DNA from: Coleofasciculus sp. FACHB-T130
Lineage (GTDB): Bacteria; Cyanobacteriota; Cyanobacteriia; Cyanobacteriales; FACHB-T130
NCBI RefSeq assembly: GCF_014695375.1
Contig: NZ_JACJOG010000014.1
Coordinates: 109,848 to 173,847, forward strand
DNA: 64,000 bases
Reading direction: 5' to 3'
Part shown: piece after piece, positions 37,069 through 45,307 of the stretch
How positions within the stretch are numbered: the first letter of the stretch is position 1
Layout of the letters: every line of letters begins with the position of its first letter
The notes under the pieces: model-generated
What the model was told of the DNA's origin: nothing
Databases searched by the model: none
Seen by the model: the letters and a program-made list of their open reading frames with translations, nothing else
Translations under genes and position numbers: made by a program

Positions 37069-38175
37069 TTATTGGTATAAAACTTTATTGAGGGTTTCTA
37101 AGAAAAGCTCTGAGTCTGCAAAGTAGTTAGGGAATGCTTTTCTAAGGCTCCACATAGACTCTGTTGCGACAAGCACAATATTGATATTAGTATTTTTGTA
37201 TTTTTCTTCTAGTTCAAGATATTCATTGTTTGCATTCTCTAAGTTTTCACTGTTGTAATAGTTTATTGAGATTGTTTTTTCATCAACATTAAGAACGAGA
37301 AGAAAGTATCCTGCTTCTCCGTGTTCATTTCCATACTTTGTAGCCACTGAAAATGCTTTAAGTTTTTCCGAAACAGATAACTTATTTGCAAGATAAATAG
37401 TTTCTTGCCGGATGTTTTCTATTTCGGTCGTGCTAATTTCTTCTGGCGTACACTCTTCAAATTGTGAAAATAGTATACTGATTAGTCCAAAAAATTTTAG
37501 CCATTCTTCGGAGCCTTGACCTGATTTTAGAGCATCTCCGAGGAAAGCTCCTGCAATTTCAACGCTTGTAGCCCAGGCATGTTGGATCAAGGATCTCATT
37601 TGAATTTCAACTACATGCCCGTTAAAACTTTCTCTTCTTTTGCTTTGATATTTATAAATTAAATGTATTCCTCTGTAGCCCGATGGTTTAGGGTTTTTAA
37701 TATAATCATATTCTTTTATAAGGTTGCTCTTAACTATTTTTATAAGTTTTCCATTAACTGTTGTGGCTTTGTCAACCATTAATCTTTGGAGTTGATATAC
37801 ATTTTCTACCGTAGGCATTACTGCTCTACATCCTCCTATGTCCTGCATTCTGTTAAGTTTCATGCCGGAAAAGCGAGACAGTTTGTTTGTAATTGAGGAT
37901 ACTCGTTTTAGTCTTTGACTAACTAATGCCTCTGGTGTTATTAGGTTGCAGCGGTATCTTAACGATCCTTGTAAACTGTTTAACGGGAAAGCATGAGAAG
38001 CTCTCCAGTTGTTAAGGATAAGTAGTGCTTGAGAGCATTCTTCCTTTGTTGATGAAGGATTGATTAAAGTGTCTCCAGCTTTACCGACTTCGGTTTTTGA
38101 GTATTGAAGTTCCGTCCAAGCCATTGCGTCATCATCTAAATCTGCACTGGCTAAAATTTTATCGTCATAATCCAT
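37069..38175 (-). CDS. RelA/SpoT-domain protein (possible toxic small alarmone synthetase)
   Basis: 368 aa with a RelA/SpoT synthetase core: RLKRVSSITNKLSRFSGMKLNRMQDIGGCRAVM, YDYIKNPKPSGYRGIHLIYKY and VEIQMRSLIQHAWATSVEI, all diagnostic of (p)ppGpp/pppApp synthetase or tRNA-pyrophosphokinase toxins. No HD hydrolase, TGS or ACT domain is seen, so it is a stand-alone type. The C-terminal 150 aa have no known domain. The gene is AT-rich compared with its neighbours, which suggests transfer. Single-gene and two-gene members act in phage-triggered abortive infection; defence here is inference. A possible antitoxin is the HTH protein divergently encoded at 38426. Confidence 0.82.
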   Translation of the reverse strand: MDYDDKILASADLDDDAMAWTELQYSKTEVGKAGDTLINPSSTKEECSQALLILNNWRASHAFPLNSLQGSLRYRCNLITPEALVSQRLKRVSSITNKLSRFSGMKLNRMQDIGGCRAVMPTVENVYQLQRLMVDKATTVNGKLIKIVKSNLIKEYDYIKNPKPSGYRGIHLIYKYQSKRRESFNGHVVEIQMRSLIQHAWATSVEIAGAFLGDALKSGQGSEEWLKFFGLISILFSQFEECTPEEISTTEIENIRQETIYLANKLSVSEKLKAFSVATKYGNEHGEAGYFLLVLNVDEKTISINYYNSENLENANNEYLELEEKYKNTNINIVLVATESMWSLRKAFPNYFADSELFLETLNKVLYQ

Positions 38176-38425
38176 GTTTATACCCCCGCGTCTTCACTTG
38201 AATCTAAAAGCAGTACGAGAGCGATAGCGAAGCGAAAGGTCGGCGCTTCGCTATCCCGCTGCTGTATTTAGCTGTTTAGCTATTTGGTTTTTAATTTTCT
38301 GTCCCCACAAAGTCATTTTTCTAACTTCACAAAGACAGAATCACCAATAAGTCTATTGGTTGTCAAGAGGGATGGATGTAAAAATGAATCTATAAAGTCA
38401 TTGACAACAATAGTTGACGGACGGA
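38176..38425. promoter_or_regulatory. Divergent promoter region with 12-bp hairpin and operator half-site
   Basis: GATAGCGAAGCG (38223-38234) pairs perfectly with CGCTTCGCTATC (38244-38255), with a 9-nt loop and an outer AGCAG/CTGCT pair (38209/38258). TCTATAAAGTCA at 38389-38400 matches 39924-39935 in the RHH operator. TTGTCA/TTGACA boxes lie near 38360 and 38401. Confidence 0.55.
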
Positions 38426-39106
38426 ATGGCACTTAGCGACCCAGACAGCAAGACAAGATACGCTCAATTAATAAATCTCTTGCAAGGAGATTTAAAAACT
38501 GCGGCTTTTGCTAGGCGGTTAGGGCTATCCCGTACCGCCGTGAATCAATGGAAAAGCCAGGATGTAAAATCTGTTGAGGCGGAGAATTTAGCCAAGGTAG
38601 CCGCATTTAGCGGCAGGTCACTCAACGACATTTATGCTTATTTACGTGGCGATCTGAATCTTGAAGAATATTTAAACGGAACCGGCAAGCGATCGCTGAC
38701 TCTTGGGCAGATTCTCCAAGAGGTGAGTTATTTAGCTCGTGACGAAGCGGCACAAGTGGCAATTGCCGCAATTGAGGCGATGCGAGAGGAGGGCAGGGCA
38801 AGCACTTATTCTACAAAGGGGCATCCTATGACGAATAAAGGAAATTTGATCGAGTTGGTCAGAGCAGAGATCGACTCCAGAACCAAGGAGGGATTCTTGA
38901 GAGATACTGGTTTGACAGAAACCGAGCTAAACTCTTTGCTAAAAGGAGAAACCCCAAATCCCATCGTGATTGGTTTTTTGACCAGGGTGCTTCCTTTTAC
39001 CACAGACCAATTAGTTGAGATGGTAGGAAACAATTACCCTCAAAAAGAAATTCCCCCAGAGCGTCACCACATAGGGGAATTAAATGGAATCAACAACGGT
39101 CACTGA
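38426..39106 (+). CDS. HTH regulator with two helix-turn-helix-like regions
   Basis: 226 aa from ATG 38426 (an upstream TTG adds four residues). The N-terminal part is an XRE/Cro-like helix-turn-helix: DLKTAAFARRLGLSRTAVNQWKSQD, then VEAENLAKVAAFSGRSLNDIYAYLRGD. The C-terminal part (NLIELVRAEIDSRTKEGFLRDTGLTETELNSLL) resembles a second one. It ends 17 bp inside the convergent PAS-like gene. It faces the RelA/SpoT gene and could repress it or neutralise its product. Confidence 0.75.
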   Translation: MALSDPDSKTRYAQLINLLQGDLKTAAFARRLGLSRTAVNQWKSQDVKSVEAENLAKVAAFSGRSLNDIYAYLRGDLNLEEYLNGTGKRSLTLGQILQEVSYLARDEAAQVAIAAIEAMREEGRASTYSTKGHPMTNKGNLIELVRAEIDSRTKEGFLRDTGLTETELNSLLKGETPNPIVIGFLTRVLPFTTDQLVEMVGNNYPQKEIPPERHHIGELNGINNGH

Positions 39107-39797
39107 AACTATTTAAAGGGCTTGAAGTCCAAGTACCGTATTCTCTACCACGCCAACCCCTGTATTGTTCAGCAGGCAGAAAGTTTTGCTGGCGCAATTT
39201 GATTTCTACCTGTTCCAATTCAGGCGGCAGCCGAGAGTCGTTTAGATATTGAGAATAAATGTCTGGACGCAACTCCTCTGGACTTAACCAATGCAACTTC
39301 AGATTTTTAGTCCTAAGCTCCTTGGGAGAAGATCCGGTCATTTCGATCAGCGCTTGATTGAAATGCAAGTTAGTGTGAGTCTCTAGCGAAACCAAAGCCA
39401 TTGGATGTTTTTCGTTGTTGTAAATGCGCTCCGCAATCCTTAAAATAACTGGGTCGCGATTTAGCCTAATTCCGTTACCATTCATATGGGATGCTCCCTG
39501 GGAACCCTTTTCCCACGCATTAAGTAAACTGTCCGTGGCAGCGGTCAACACACTGCTGCCACCTTCAGATTTAACAGTAATTCTTTCAGCACGTATATAA
39601 GGCAGTAAGGAGCGCTGATCGCGCCAAATTTGCTCAACGAGATCGTCTGATTCACAGACGATCTCTAAAATTCCCGTTCCTAGGTTGAAGTGGGGAGTAC
39701 AACCCGCAGGCAGCCGAAGCTCTGAAAGCGTTTGCCGGAATCGTTCGGCATCATATTCTTGTTTCGCCTGGGAAATATAGCTTTCGATTGAGCGCAT
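39090..39797 (-). CDS. PAS-domain-like regulator
   Basis: 235 aa from ATG 39797, which has AAGGAAG upstream; a TTG seven codons earlier is less likely. The C-terminal part (ERIYNNEKHPMALVSLETHTNLHFNQALIEMTG, then SPKELRTKNLKLHWLSPEELRPD) has the rhythm of a PAS sensor domain. The N-terminal 100 aa are unrecognised. There is no output domain, so it may work with another regulator. It converges on and overlaps the HTH gene at 39106. Confidence 0.6.
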   Translation of the reverse strand: MRSIESYISQAKQEYDAERFRQTLSELRLPAGCTPHFNLGTGILEIVCESDDLVEQIWRDQRSLLPYIRAERITVKSEGGSSVLTAATDSLLNAWEKGSQGASHMNGNGIRLNRDPVILRIAERIYNNEKHPMALVSLETHTNLHFNQALIEMTGSSPKELRTKNLKLHWLSPEELRPDIYSQYLNDSRLPPELEQVEIKLRQQNFLPAEQYRGWRGREYGTWTSSPLNSFSDRC

Positions 39798-39890
39798 CGT
39801 CTTCCTTAGCCCTACCAACCAAACGTGACCATTTACACAATTTAAGGCAGAAAACCCACTGGAGCGAGGGCGTCCTACAAGTTTATCCCC

Positions 39891-39954
39891 TTGACACTTG
39901 AGCTAGGTGTCTACGAAAATGTCTCTATAAAGTCACTTTATCAACTTTATAGAG
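39891..39954 (+). promoter_or_regulatory. Promoter with perfect 11-bp inverted-repeat operator
   Basis: TTGACA (39891-39896) is a good -35 box. CTCTATAAAGT (39923-39933) and ACTTTATAGAG (39944-39954) are exact reverse complements with a 10-nt spacer. This operator lies directly ahead of the GTG start at 39957 and fits binding by a ribbon-helix-helix dimer pair. Confidence 0.7.
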
Positions 39955-39956
39955 GC

Positions 39957-40160
39957 GTGGGAAGCAACATCAAAAAAAATGAGACTAGATGGTTCGCGGG
40001 AATAGACCCGGAGCTAAAACGACAGCTGAGCATTGCTGCCATCGAACTAGACATGACCTTAAAAGAGGTTAACAGCGAGGCTTTGGTTGATTGGCTCAGG
40101 AAGCATGGGAGGGAGGTTCCCGCAGACGGAGCGGGAGCAGAACTAGAGGCGATCGCATGA
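39957..40160 (+). CDS. Ribbon-helix-helix (Arc/CopG-like) regulator
   Basis: 67 aa, taking GTG 39957 because the perfect operator palindrome ends at 39954; the in-frame TTG at 39891 would put the operator inside the gene. TRWFAGIDPELKRQLSIAAIELDMTLKEVNSEALVDWLRKH has the strand-helix-helix pattern of RHH repressors. It heads a long rightward operon (to 48629) and probably represses it. Its stop overlaps the next start (ATGA). Confidence 0.65.
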   Translation: MGSNIKKNETRWFAGIDPELKRQLSIAAIELDMTLKEVNSEALVDWLRKHGREVPADGAGAELEAIA

Positions 40161-40348
40161 TCCCGCACATCGCCCAACTCCTAAAATCCAGCGCCCAACG
40201 CTACCAAGCAGCAAGCGCTCTCCTTGGTCGCCAGCTCCCCTTGTGCGACTGCTGTAAGGAGCGCCCGACGTGCGCTCTTGGGCGAGAAATTTATCGCCAG
40301 CGGCTGGGCGAAATTATTCAATCCTTTGAGCAAGACAAAGCGGCGTAA
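40157..40348 (+). CDS. Small Cys-containing protein
   Basis: 63 aa from ATG 40157, coupled to the RHH gene by ATGA. It has CDCCKERPTC followed by an amphipathic helix (ALGREIYRQRLGEIIQSFEQD), so it may bind a metal. Not recognised. Confidence 0.6.
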   Translation: MIPHIAQLLKSSAQRYQAASALLGRQLPLCDCCKERPTCALGREIYRQRLGEIIQSFEQDKAA

Positions 40349-40436
40349 TCAAAAAGCCGCCCACTCAAGGGAGTAGACGGCTCACCCCTAGGACTGGAAT
40401 TCCAGGGGATTCCCCAGTAACCAATCGAGGTGGTCA

Positions 40437-40688
40437 ATGAGTACCTACAAAGTATCATCAAATCCCCAAACCGAGAGTGTCAGCCTCTACAGCATCTGGC
40501 GCTCCAATTTTTCGCCCCAAGAGTGCGACCCCTTCGCTTTCCTCTCTAGCGAATTCGGCATGGGTGCGATTAAGGGGTTAGCCAGAGATTTAAACGTCAG
40601 CACCAGCTCAATTTCCACGGGCGATAGAGTTCATCCCCTCATCGCCAACACTTATCGCTGCTGGCTGCGGTGGCAGGTGTCTCCATGA
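40437..40688 (+). CDS. Hypothetical small protein, 83 aa
   Basis: MSTYKVSSNPQTESVSLYSIWRSNFSPQ is followed by FGMGAIKGLARDLNVSTSSISTGDRVHPLI, which looks like a helix-turn-helix. The 88-bp gap before it holds two small hairpins: AGCCG...CGGCT at 40354-40382 and CCCCT...AGGGG at 40385-40408. Its stop overlaps the next start (ATGA). Confidence 0.6.
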   Translation: MSTYKVSSNPQTESVSLYSIWRSNFSPQECDPFAFLSSEFGMGAIKGLARDLNVSTSSISTGDRVHPLIANTYRCWLRWQVSP

Positions 40689-40939
40689 ATCCACCCCACT
40701 CGGTCAAGCTCAGAATTTTCCTCCACGTCGCCCGCCACAGAGGCATCCAACGCCGCCAGTTATTAGGGCGAGGTTATTCCCGCCTCAACCATCACCTCGC
40801 GGGATTGGAAAGCCAGGGACTCGTCCGAGTGCTGCAAAAAGGCACCAAGGGCGGTGCCAACCGATACGAACTGACTCCCCAAGGGCGATCGCTCCTCGAC
40901 TTACTGCGCTCCCAAAAACTTTCGGGAGTCGCGCAATGA
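40685..40939 (+). CDS. Winged-helix DNA-binding protein
   Basis: 84 aa from ATG 40685. SVKLRIFLHVARHRGIQRRQLLGRGYSRLNHHLAGLESQGLVRVL, then GGANRYELTPQGRSLLDLL, is a MarR-like winged helix with a wing and C-terminal helix. It overlaps both neighbours by 4 bp. Confidence 0.72.
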   Translation: MNPPHSVKLRIFLHVARHRGIQRRQLLGRGYSRLNHHLAGLESQGLVRVLQKGTKGGANRYELTPQGRSLLDLLRSQKLSGVAQ

Positions 40940-41157
40940 AGATGATGAAACTCTTTGTGGGCAAGAAATCCAAACGGTCAGAGCGCTATCCGTTCTTCGA
41001 GCAAAAAATCCTGACGCTATTGATATTTGCGCCCCAAAGTCCGCAAGCGATCGCCTCTCAACTCAACCTCAGCTTCATCGACACCTTTACCGTGCTGCGA
41101 AGCCTGGAAGCGAGAAAGCTAATTTACTTCAAAAACAAGCGAGTTCACAGAAGATGA
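40936..41157 (+). CDS. Small winged-helix protein
   Basis: 73 aa. FFEQKILTLLIFAPQSPQAIASQLNLSFIDTFTVLRSLEARKLIYFKNKR is a compact winged helix. It is related in layout to the gene before it. ATGA overlaps on both sides suggest it is translated as part of the same operon. Confidence 0.7.
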   Translation: MKMMKLFVGKKSKRSERYPFFEQKILTLLIFAPQSPQAIASQLNLSFIDTFTVLRSLEARKLIYFKNKRVHRR

Positions 41158-41513
41158 ACGTCTCCAAAATGACTTTACAAAATCTGTTGTGGCAGTGGGC
41201 AGAAATTGAGCCAGAGCGCTGCTGGCTATCCGATTGCCGCTGGTGGTGTTATTGCACCGCCCTATCCGACGGTACCAACCACCATATCAACGCCGCCGCT
41301 CCAGAACCAACTCAGCTTATCTGGCTGGAATTTGCCATCAGAGAAGCGGCTAACGCCCGCGGATTGAGGATCGTCCTGCGCCAGCTAGATTTAATCGTCC
41401 CCTTATGGACTGGCGGCACCGGGCGGGGAGTCGAAGCCGATACCCATCCCGCCATCGCGCTCCTGAAAGCTTACCTGCAAACCATCCGTTACGCGCAGGG
41501 GGCGATCGCATGA
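41154..41513 (+). CDS. Hypothetical protein, 119 aa
   Basis: Not recognised. It is rich in Trp (LLWQWAEIEPERCWLSDCRWWCYCTAL), with a helical middle (LIWLEFAIREAANARGLRIVLRQLDL) and a possible ALLKAYLQTIRYAQ helix at the end. It is bounded by ATGA couplings. Confidence 0.6.
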   Translation: MNVSKMTLQNLLWQWAEIEPERCWLSDCRWWCYCTALSDGTNHHINAAAPEPTQLIWLEFAIREAANARGLRIVLRQLDLIVPLWTGGTGRGVEADTHPAIALLKAYLQTIRYAQGAIA

Positions 41514-42190
41514 GTGGTGGATATAAGTGGACTCCCGAAGAAGAATCCTTCCTTTTGGAAGTGTTCCGCGCCCCAAACCTAGATAGCCTTTGGAGCGAAA
41601 AAGCCAAAGAAGAAGGTTGGCCCATGCGGACTCATGCCGCCCTGATTGAGCGAATCCGCGACCTTGGCTATAGCAGGCGAAGCCGTCGCAACTGGTCCCA
41701 AGAAGAAGATTTTCTACTCCTTGAGATTTTCCGCTCTCCCCACCTGGAAAGGGTCTGGAACCAACGAGCCAAAAAAGAAGGTTGGCCCATGCGAAGTCAC
41801 ATGGCGCTCAAGCATCGGATTCACTTTCTGGGTGAGTCCCTGCGATATACCGACGAATCGGCGGGGTGGGTGACTGGAAAGCAGTTGCAACGCTGCCTCG
41901 GTGCCAGAAACAACACGCTGATTGGGCGCTGGAAAAATATGGGGCTTCCCGCTTACAGAGATGGGGATTGCACCCACTCCCCCATCAAAATCCACCTTGC
42001 CGACTTTGTGGCATGGGCGCTGGGCGCTGGCATAGGAGAAGTTGCCAAAGTCACTTCTGGCGATCGACTGGCGACTGAGTGGTTGCTCAGGCAGATTGCC
42101 GACTGGAAGGATTACAAAGCGCTCAAACTCCACGGCGGCGCTCGCGAGGCGAAACCAAGACAGAGGGAGGATACCCGTGCAGCAGTTTAG
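41510..42190 (+). CDS. Protein with two Myb/SANT-like DNA-binding repeats
   Basis: 226 aa from ATG 41510, coupled to the preceding stop. Two repeats of about 47 aa are evident: YKWTPEEESFLLEVFRAPNL...GWPMRTHAALIERIRDLG (5-52) and RNWSQEEDFLLLEIFRSPHL...GWPMRSHMALKHRIHFLG (59-108). They have the spaced Trp residues and W.(P/Q)EE..LL start of Myb/SANT or GcrA-like three-helix DNA-binding units. The C-terminal part (GWVTGKQLQRCLGARNNTLIGRWKNMGLP) is a further HTH. Probably an element regulator. Confidence 0.7.
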   Translation: MSGGYKWTPEEESFLLEVFRAPNLDSLWSEKAKEEGWPMRTHAALIERIRDLGYSRRSRRNWSQEEDFLLLEIFRSPHLERVWNQRAKKEGWPMRSHMALKHRIHFLGESLRYTDESAGWVTGKQLQRCLGARNNTLIGRWKNMGLPAYRDGDCTHSPIKIHLADFVAWALGAGIGEVAKVTSGDRLATEWLLRQIADWKDYKALKLHGGAREAKPRQREDTRAAV

Positions 42191-42425
42191 AAACGTCCCC
42201 CTCGCCATTGAAAGAGCCGAGAAAGCGCAAGTCGAGGCAGAAATTCTCGCCCTACTCCAAGAGCGCCCCGGAATGCACGGGCGACACATTTGGCAAGCCA
42301 TCGGGAATGGGCGCAGTCTCACGTTCTTTACCCGCGCCATTGAACGCCTGCTTTCCCGCGAAGCCATTGAGAGGCGTGGAAACGGGACTCGAAACAATTT
42401 ATATCGCTATTACCTGAAGGATTAA
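42177..42425 (+). CDS. Small winged-helix protein with GTG start
   Basis: 82 aa from GTG 42177, with GGGAGG at 42164-42169 and a 14-bp overlap with the Myb-like gene. ERAEKAQVEAEILALLQERPGMHGRHIWQAIGNGRSLTFFTRAIERLLSREAIERRGNG is a winged helix. An upstream frame start at 42042 lies inside the preceding gene and is rejected. Confidence 0.65.
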   Translation: MQQFRNVPLAIERAEKAQVEAEILALLQERPGMHGRHIWQAIGNGRSLTFFTRAIERLLSREAIERRGNGTRNNLYRYYLKD

Positions 42426-42427
42426 TC

Positions 42428-42784
42428 ATGCAACTCGTAGCAAACGTTTCCATCCCCAGAGAGTTTAAGGAGATGGTGTATGTCATCGACAAACCCGAAC
42501 TATTGAAGCTCAGAAGCACGAAGTTTCTCCTGCCCTGGCAATACATCGGACTCGCCATAAAAATCAGTTACACGCAGAGCAGCCCTTCGATTGACATTGA
42601 ATCTTTTTGCGACGAATGGGGCATAGAAGAAGCGGACTTCCACAGCGCGATAGCGACTCTCAACAAGAAAAAACTCGCACAGCCCACAGCCCGACAACTT
42701 GAGTTGGATTTGCTTTTTGACGTAGAGGATGACGAGGCCATGAGAACTGCCTCAGACACGAGAAAAAGCCCAAGAGCCTCGTAA
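42428..42784 (+). CDS. Hypothetical protein with HTH-like region
   Basis: 118 aa, 2 nt after the previous stop. WQYIGLAIKISYTQSSPSIDIESFCDEWGIEEADFHSAIATLNKKKL resembles the HTH found in plasmid/phage replication-initiation and regulator proteins. The C-terminus is acidic. Its end overlaps a hairpin, AAGAGCCT (42772-42779)/AGGCTCTT (42789-42796), that may attenuate readthrough into the replication gene. Confidence 0.6.
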   Translation: MQLVANVSIPREFKEMVYVIDKPELLKLRSTKFLLPWQYIGLAIKISYTQSSPSIDIESFCDEWGIEEADFHSAIATLNKKKLAQPTARQLELDLLFDVEDDEAMRTASDTRKSPRAS

Positions 42785-42828
42785 ATCAAGGCTCTTGAAC
42801 CCAAATCAAAATATCTAAGTTAACAATA

Positions 42829-45108
42829 ATGAACCCAACTAAGTTTGACAACCAATCCCTCGCCTCGCAAAACCTAGAAGCCGAAGAAGCACTGCTCGGA
42901 ACCATCCTGCTCAATCAAGTTCCAGAAGCGCTGGATCGGGCGGCGGCAATCCTCGCCCCAGACGCAATGGCAAGTCCCGCTCACCAGATAATCTGGCGTG
43001 CCTGCCTTGACCTCCACGCCGCCGGTAAAGATGTGGACTTGATGAGCGTGTGCAGTTGGCTCCACTCGCACCACCAACTAGAAGCGGCGGGGGGTCAAGC
43101 TCTGCTGGCGAATCTGGTGGATTGCCCGTGGATAATCGGCGAGAGCTTCCAGTCCTGTATTGATTTAATCCTGCATCATTACAAAAACCGCCGCATGGCT
43201 GCCGTCGGTCGCGAAGTCTATGCGATGGCGGCAGACAGCACTGACTTCACCGAGAAAAGCTCCAAGGCTATCCAGAAACTGGAGAAGCTCCTTGAATTGG
43301 AGGGCGAATCGGAGCAATCCGTTGAAAAGCGCCAAATTGTGGCAGAACTCGCCGCCTACAACGCCGAGCGCCTGGATTTGGGCAGTGTTTTTCATCCTTA
43401 TATTGCCAAGGCATTGAAAGCAGCGGCGGATTCCCTGCCTTGCCCGGTGGAATACCTGGTGCAACCCTTCGCCAGCATTGCCGCCGGACTCATTGGCACC
43501 AAAGCCACCGTGGCGATTAAACCCACCTGGAAAGAACCGTGCATCGTTTGGACCGGAGTGATTGGCGATGCCGGGAGCATGAAATCGCCCGGATTGAATG
43601 TTGTCAAGCGCCCCTTAGTCGCCCTGCAAGCTTCCGTCCAGCAGGAGTTTGAAGCGGCAATCTCCGAGTACGACCAGGCTTTAACCAAGTGGGAAGCGCT
43701 TGATAAAGAAGCCCGCGCCCAAAATCCCAAGCCAGAAAAGCCGTCCGTGCGTGACTATTACATGGGGCGCTGGACAACTGAAGCGCTTCTTGAGGCTCAC
43801 GCTCAGGAAAAGAACGCCACAGGTTTTGTGGCAGTCAAGGACGAACTCGCCGGACTCTTCACCGGCATGGGTCAGTACAAAGGGGGAAAGGGCGATGACC
43901 GGCAGATATTTTTAGACCTCTGGAACGGTGCGGATGACAAGGTGGATCGGATTGGCAAAAAGTCTTTCCTCTCTCGCACCTGCATTTCCATCACCGGCGG
44001 CATTCAAGAAAAGATTCTCCTGCGAACGATGAAAGACCCGGACGACCCAGACGGGATGTGGGGGCGCTTCCTCTGGTCAAAGCCGCCACATCTGCCTGAT
44101 TACTGGACGGACGGCGAAACCGATATCACGCCCTTCCTCGCTACCCTTTACCGTCATCTGGACACGTTGCCGTCGGATACCCTCTACACGCTCGACCCAG
44201 AGGCGAGGGATTTGTACAAGCACTGGGTCAATTATTTAGCCGACGAGAAGAGTAACTCAACGGATGCGATGCGGAACGCCCTTTCCAAGCTCAAAGGGTA
44301 TATGGCACGCCTTGCCCTGGTAATTCACTGCTTGGATCTCGCCGCCGATCCATCGCTTCCCTTCACAACCACCATCAACGCTTCAACCATCGAACGAGCG
44401 ATCGCTTGGGCGAGTTACTACCTCAATCAAGCGCGGCTGCTCAATTCCAAATCTCAGCCAGACGTGCCGAGCGAACTGGTGGACATCGCCAACCTTTCCA
44501 AAGAACAAGGTTGGATTTCTCACCGAGCGCTCCAGCTGAAGCACTGGGCGAAGACCGCCGAAGAAGCCAAAGCTAAATTGCAAGAGCTGGCGCGGATGGG
44601 ACTGGGCACCCTAAAGCGGGAAGGACGCAATCTTTTCTGGAAGTTTGTTGAAAACTGTGACATGGTTTCACACTTGTCAAACGCAACCCCAGAGCCAACT
44701 GTGAGCGATTCTGTTGACTTTCTTGAAACTGCGCCGGTCGCAACATCATCTCTTGCAGAGCCGGTGGAAGTCGCAGTTGAGTTAGAGGAAAAAAATACAC
44801 CCCCCTCTAATTTTCAAGTTTCAACAAAATCTTTCACAGTTCTTGCTGGGCAAGGGTTTGAGGACTGTGACACAATCTCACACTTTTCAACAAACGACGA
44901 ACTCAAAGTGGGCGATCGCGTTCGAGTGAAATCCGGCTGGGGCAAAAATTCTGGCAGAGCCGCAGTTGTGATTGGAGCGTGGATGGCGCGGCAAAAGGAC
45001 AGCTTGGGGACGCGGACATTTAACGAGTGCAATGTGCGATTTGAGGATGGTAGTACCTGGAAACAAGCTGCGGAGGCGTTTGAAAGTGCAGGAACACAAG
45101 GGGATTAA
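42829..45108 (+). CDS. DnaB_N-DUF3987 replication protein with C-terminal KOW-like domain
   Basis: 759 aa. Residues 8-130 match the DnaB helicase N-terminal domain (LASQNLEAEEALLGTILLNQ...). The DUF3987 ATPase-like domain follows (about 190-590): CIVWTGVIGDAGSMKSPGLN in the P-loop place, FVAVKDELAGLFTGMGQYKGG, FLDLWNGADDKVDRIG and WGRFLWSKPP. A helical region and a Ser/Glu-rich linker lead to VGDRVRVKSGWGKNSGRAAVVIG, a small-barrel (KOW-like) end also seen in the ParB-like protein. DUF3987 proteins occur in prophages and plasmids as primase/helicase partners. The P-loop is non-canonical (GDAGSMKS). Confidence 0.85.
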   Translation: MNPTKFDNQSLASQNLEAEEALLGTILLNQVPEALDRAAAILAPDAMASPAHQIIWRACLDLHAAGKDVDLMSVCSWLHSHHQLEAAGGQALLANLVDCPWIIGESFQSCIDLILHHYKNRRMAAVGREVYAMAADSTDFTEKSSKAIQKLEKLLELEGESEQSVEKRQIVAELAAYNAERLDLGSVFHPYIAKALKAAADSLPCPVEYLVQPFASIAAGLIGTKATVAIKPTWKEPCIVWTGVIGDAGSMKSPGLNVVKRPLVALQASVQQEFEAAISEYDQALTKWEALDKEARAQNPKPEKPSVRDYYMGRWTTEALLEAHAQEKNATGFVAVKDELAGLFTGMGQYKGGKGDDRQIFLDLWNGADDKVDRIGKKSFLSRTCISITGGIQEKILLRTMKDPDDPDGMWGRFLWSKPPHLPDYWTDGETDITPFLATLYRHLDTLPSDTLYTLDPEARDLYKHWVNYLADEKSNSTDAMRNALSKLKGYMARLALVIHCLDLAADPSLPFTTTINASTIERAIAWASYYLNQARLLNSKSQPDVPSELVDIANLSKEQGWISHRALQLKHWAKTAEEAKAKLQELARMGLGTLKREGRNLFWKFVENCDMVSHLSNATPEPTVSDSVDFLETAPVATSSLAEPVEVAVELEEKNTPPSNFQVSTKSFTVLAGQGFEDCDTISHFSTNDELKVGDRVRVKSGWGKNSGRAAVVIGAWMARQKDSLGTRTFNECNVRFEDGSTWKQAAEAFESAGTQGD

Positions 45109-45307
45109 ATACGGCGTGGAGCCGAGCTATTTCACTCGATTTCCAGGGACGATGCACGCTCAAAAAGAATTTGGTGGCTGGCAAGGGGTAGTCTATCCCC
45201 GCGATTCCAGTCGGTGCCCGATTTCGGTTGGGGCGGCTCAAGCCACACGAGACAAAGCCTTAGAAATGGCACGCGAGTACGTGGAGAAAAATGGAGATGA
45301 TTTTTGA
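45086..45307 (+). CDS. Small hypothetical protein
   Basis: 73 aa from GTG 45086, overlapping the end of the DUF3987 gene by 23 bp; a longer frame starts inside that gene and is rejected. KYGVEPSYFTRFPGTMHAQKEFGGWQGVVYPRDSSRCPISVGAAQATRDKALEMAREYV has no recognised fold. Its TGA is directly followed by the methyltransferase ATG. Confidence 0.5.
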   Translation: MQEHKGIKYGVEPSYFTRFPGTMHAQKEFGGWQGVVYPRDSSRCPISVGAAQATRDKALEMAREYVEKNGDDF

